Source of the DNA: Campylobacter concisus ATCC 51562
GTDB taxonomy: Bacteria > Campylobacterota > Campylobacteria > Campylobacterales > Campylobacteraceae
Assembly (NCBI RefSeq): GCF_000466745.1
Contig: NZ_ANNI01000002.1
Location: 1 to 36,159 of the forward strand
Length of the DNA stretch: 36,159 nucleotides
Reading direction: 5' to 3'
Positions within the stretch are counted from its first letter, which is position 1. Every line of letters starts with the position of its first letter. This document shows, piece by piece, positions 35,549 through 36,159 of this stretch. Both the position numbers and the translations under genes were made by a program. Below the pieces are notes generated by a model, which saw only the letters and a list, made by a program, of their open reading frames with translations, did not search any database and had not been told where the DNA came from.

Positions 35549-35754
35549 GTCCAATAGATCAAAGCAAAAAACTTGTAACGCTATGTAATCACGTTTCTAT
35601 GATGTAACTTTTATTATATTTATAAAGATTTTTAGCTTAATTGTAAGTTAGCTTCTAAAATTTATCACTTGCTACACGCTAATTAAACAACATTATAAAA
35701 ATTGATTTTTATATTTTTAGTAGCAATTCGCTAAGTAAATAAGTATACATTTTA

Positions 35755-35777
35755 AGAAATTTTCTATAAAAATTTCT
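35755..35777 (-). terminator. Possible terminator hairpin of the tRNA transcript
   Basis: Perfect 9-bp arms (AGAAATTTT and AAAATTTCT) flank the loop CTATA, about 38 bp beyond the 3' end of tRNA-Glu on the minus strand. The DNA between is T-rich on that strand. The stem is weak and the following T-run short, so this is tentative. Confidence 0.35.
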
Positions 35778-35814
35778 GTGTAGCAAATTAAAAAGAAAAA
35801 AGGATTAGAAAAAA

Positions 35815-35889
35815 TGGTGACCCATACGAGACTCGAACTCGTGTTACCAACGTGAGAGGCTGGTGTCCTAACCGCTAGACGAATGGGCC
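35815..35889 (-). tRNA. tRNA-Glu (anticodon CTC)
   Basis: This folds as a full cloverleaf of 75 nt with encoded CCA. The acceptor stem is GGCCCAT/ATGGGTC, the anticodon stem CCAGC/GTTGG around loop CTCTCAC, and the T arm ACGAG-TTCGAGT-CTCGT. Position 34 is C, so it reads GAG. It is 8 bp from tRNA-Lys and probably cotranscribed with it. Confidence 0.95.
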
Positions 35890-35897
35890 AAAATGGA

Positions 35898-35973
35898 TGG
35901 TGCCCCGTGTAGGCCTCGAACCTACGACCCCATCATTAAGAGTGATATGCTCTACCAACTGAGCTAACGAGGC
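35898..35973 (-). tRNA. tRNA-Lys (anticodon CTT)
   Basis: This is a 76-nt cloverleaf with encoded CCA. The acceptor stem is GCCTCGT/ACGGGGC, the anticodon loop CTCTTAA, and the T arm GTAGG-TTCGAGG-CCTAC. The anticodon CTT reads AAG only. It lies directly upstream of tRNA-Glu on the minus strand. Confidence 0.95.
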
Positions 35974-36091
35974 AAGATTAAATAATAATAAATCTTAAAG
36001 TATTATCTTAGAACTTATAATCTTAAAATTTAATTTGACACTCAATAATGGGTGCTTTATTAGACACGACCTTAACCTAAGGTTTAATGGA

Positions 36092-36159
36092 TGGCGCAGC
36101 GGACGGGGCTCGAACCCGCGACCTCCGCCGTGACAGGGCGGCATTCTAACCAACTGAAC
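36092..36159 (-). tRNA. tRNA-Asp (anticodon GTC), 5' end outside the window
   Basis: All but the first 9 or so bases are present, with encoded CCA. The anticodon stem is CCGCC/GGCGG around loop CTGTCAC, and the T arm GCGGG-TTCGAGC-CCCGT. Anticodon GTC gives Asp. It is separated from tRNA-Lys by 118 bp, which contains a small ACCTTA/TAAGGT hairpin. Confidence 0.93.

Larger units (their letters stand above)
35235..35814. other. 580-bp gap without a convincing protein gene
   Basis: Between pflA and the tRNA cluster the DNA is very AT-rich. It contains a perfect TATAAT (35319-35324), a 67-codon frame at 35295-35498 that I do not accept as a gene without support, a terminator-like hairpin (35511-35548) and further inverted repeats at 35540-35574 and 35755-35777. 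35575-35754 shows nothing that I can interpret. Confidence 0.6.

Noticed and set aside
36035-36063. Plus-strand TTGACA followed 17 bp later by TATTAG
   Set aside because: The spacing is ideal, but the -10 matches only 4 of 6 bases and transcription would run antisense into tRNA-Asp with no gene to serve. It is most likely chance in AT-rich DNA.

Overview
The window looks like a chromosomal segment of a Campylobacter species outside the C. jejuni/C. coli pair, plausibly near the C. concisus group (inference). The DNA is AT-rich with short intergenic gaps. Gene order from the efflux operon through ccoG, rpsU, the UPF0323 lipoprotein, the ATP-grasp gene, the D-2-hydroxyacid dehydrogenase and yajQ follows C. 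jejuni (Cj0365c-Cj0374, from memory). The nuo operon ends in pflA, also as in C. jejuni. I see no phage, insertion sequence or CRISPR array.

Layout. 1-95 is the start of a lipoprotein gene on the minus strand. 189-6833 (minus) holds the CmeABC multidrug efflux operon, a small membrane protein behind it, and the TetR repressor cmeR. A near-perfect palindrome between cmeR and cmeA matches the known CmeR operator. ccoG (minus) lies upstream of cmeR. From 8328 genes run on the plus strand: rpsU with its terminator, then a tight six-gene set (HTH/coiled-coil protein, UPF0323 lipoprotein, GspS-like ATP-grasp ligase, D-2-hydroxyacid dehydrogenase, an unknown protein, YajQ).

13286-16323 is the accessory part: a repeat-rich spacer, a DUF2314/ankyrin protein, and a very AT-rich unknown membrane protein with an internal duplication and a frameshifted 3' end. 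It is followed by a translationally coupled pair, a HutW/HemW-like radical SAM protein and a YojI/PvdE-type ABC exporter. This pair is the best candidate in the window for an undescribed functional unit.

19428-32836 is the complete complex I operon nuoA-N. It is of the Campylobacter type, in which the NADH-oxidising subunits NuoE and NuoF are replaced by two unrelated-looking proteins. pflA, a flagellar motor structural protein, follows and may have its own promoter and a leaderless start. 35235-35814 has no convincing protein gene but contains a promoter-like and a terminator-like element that could bound a short transcript. The window ends in a minus-strand tRNA cluster: Asp(GTC, partial), Lys(CTT), Glu(CTC).
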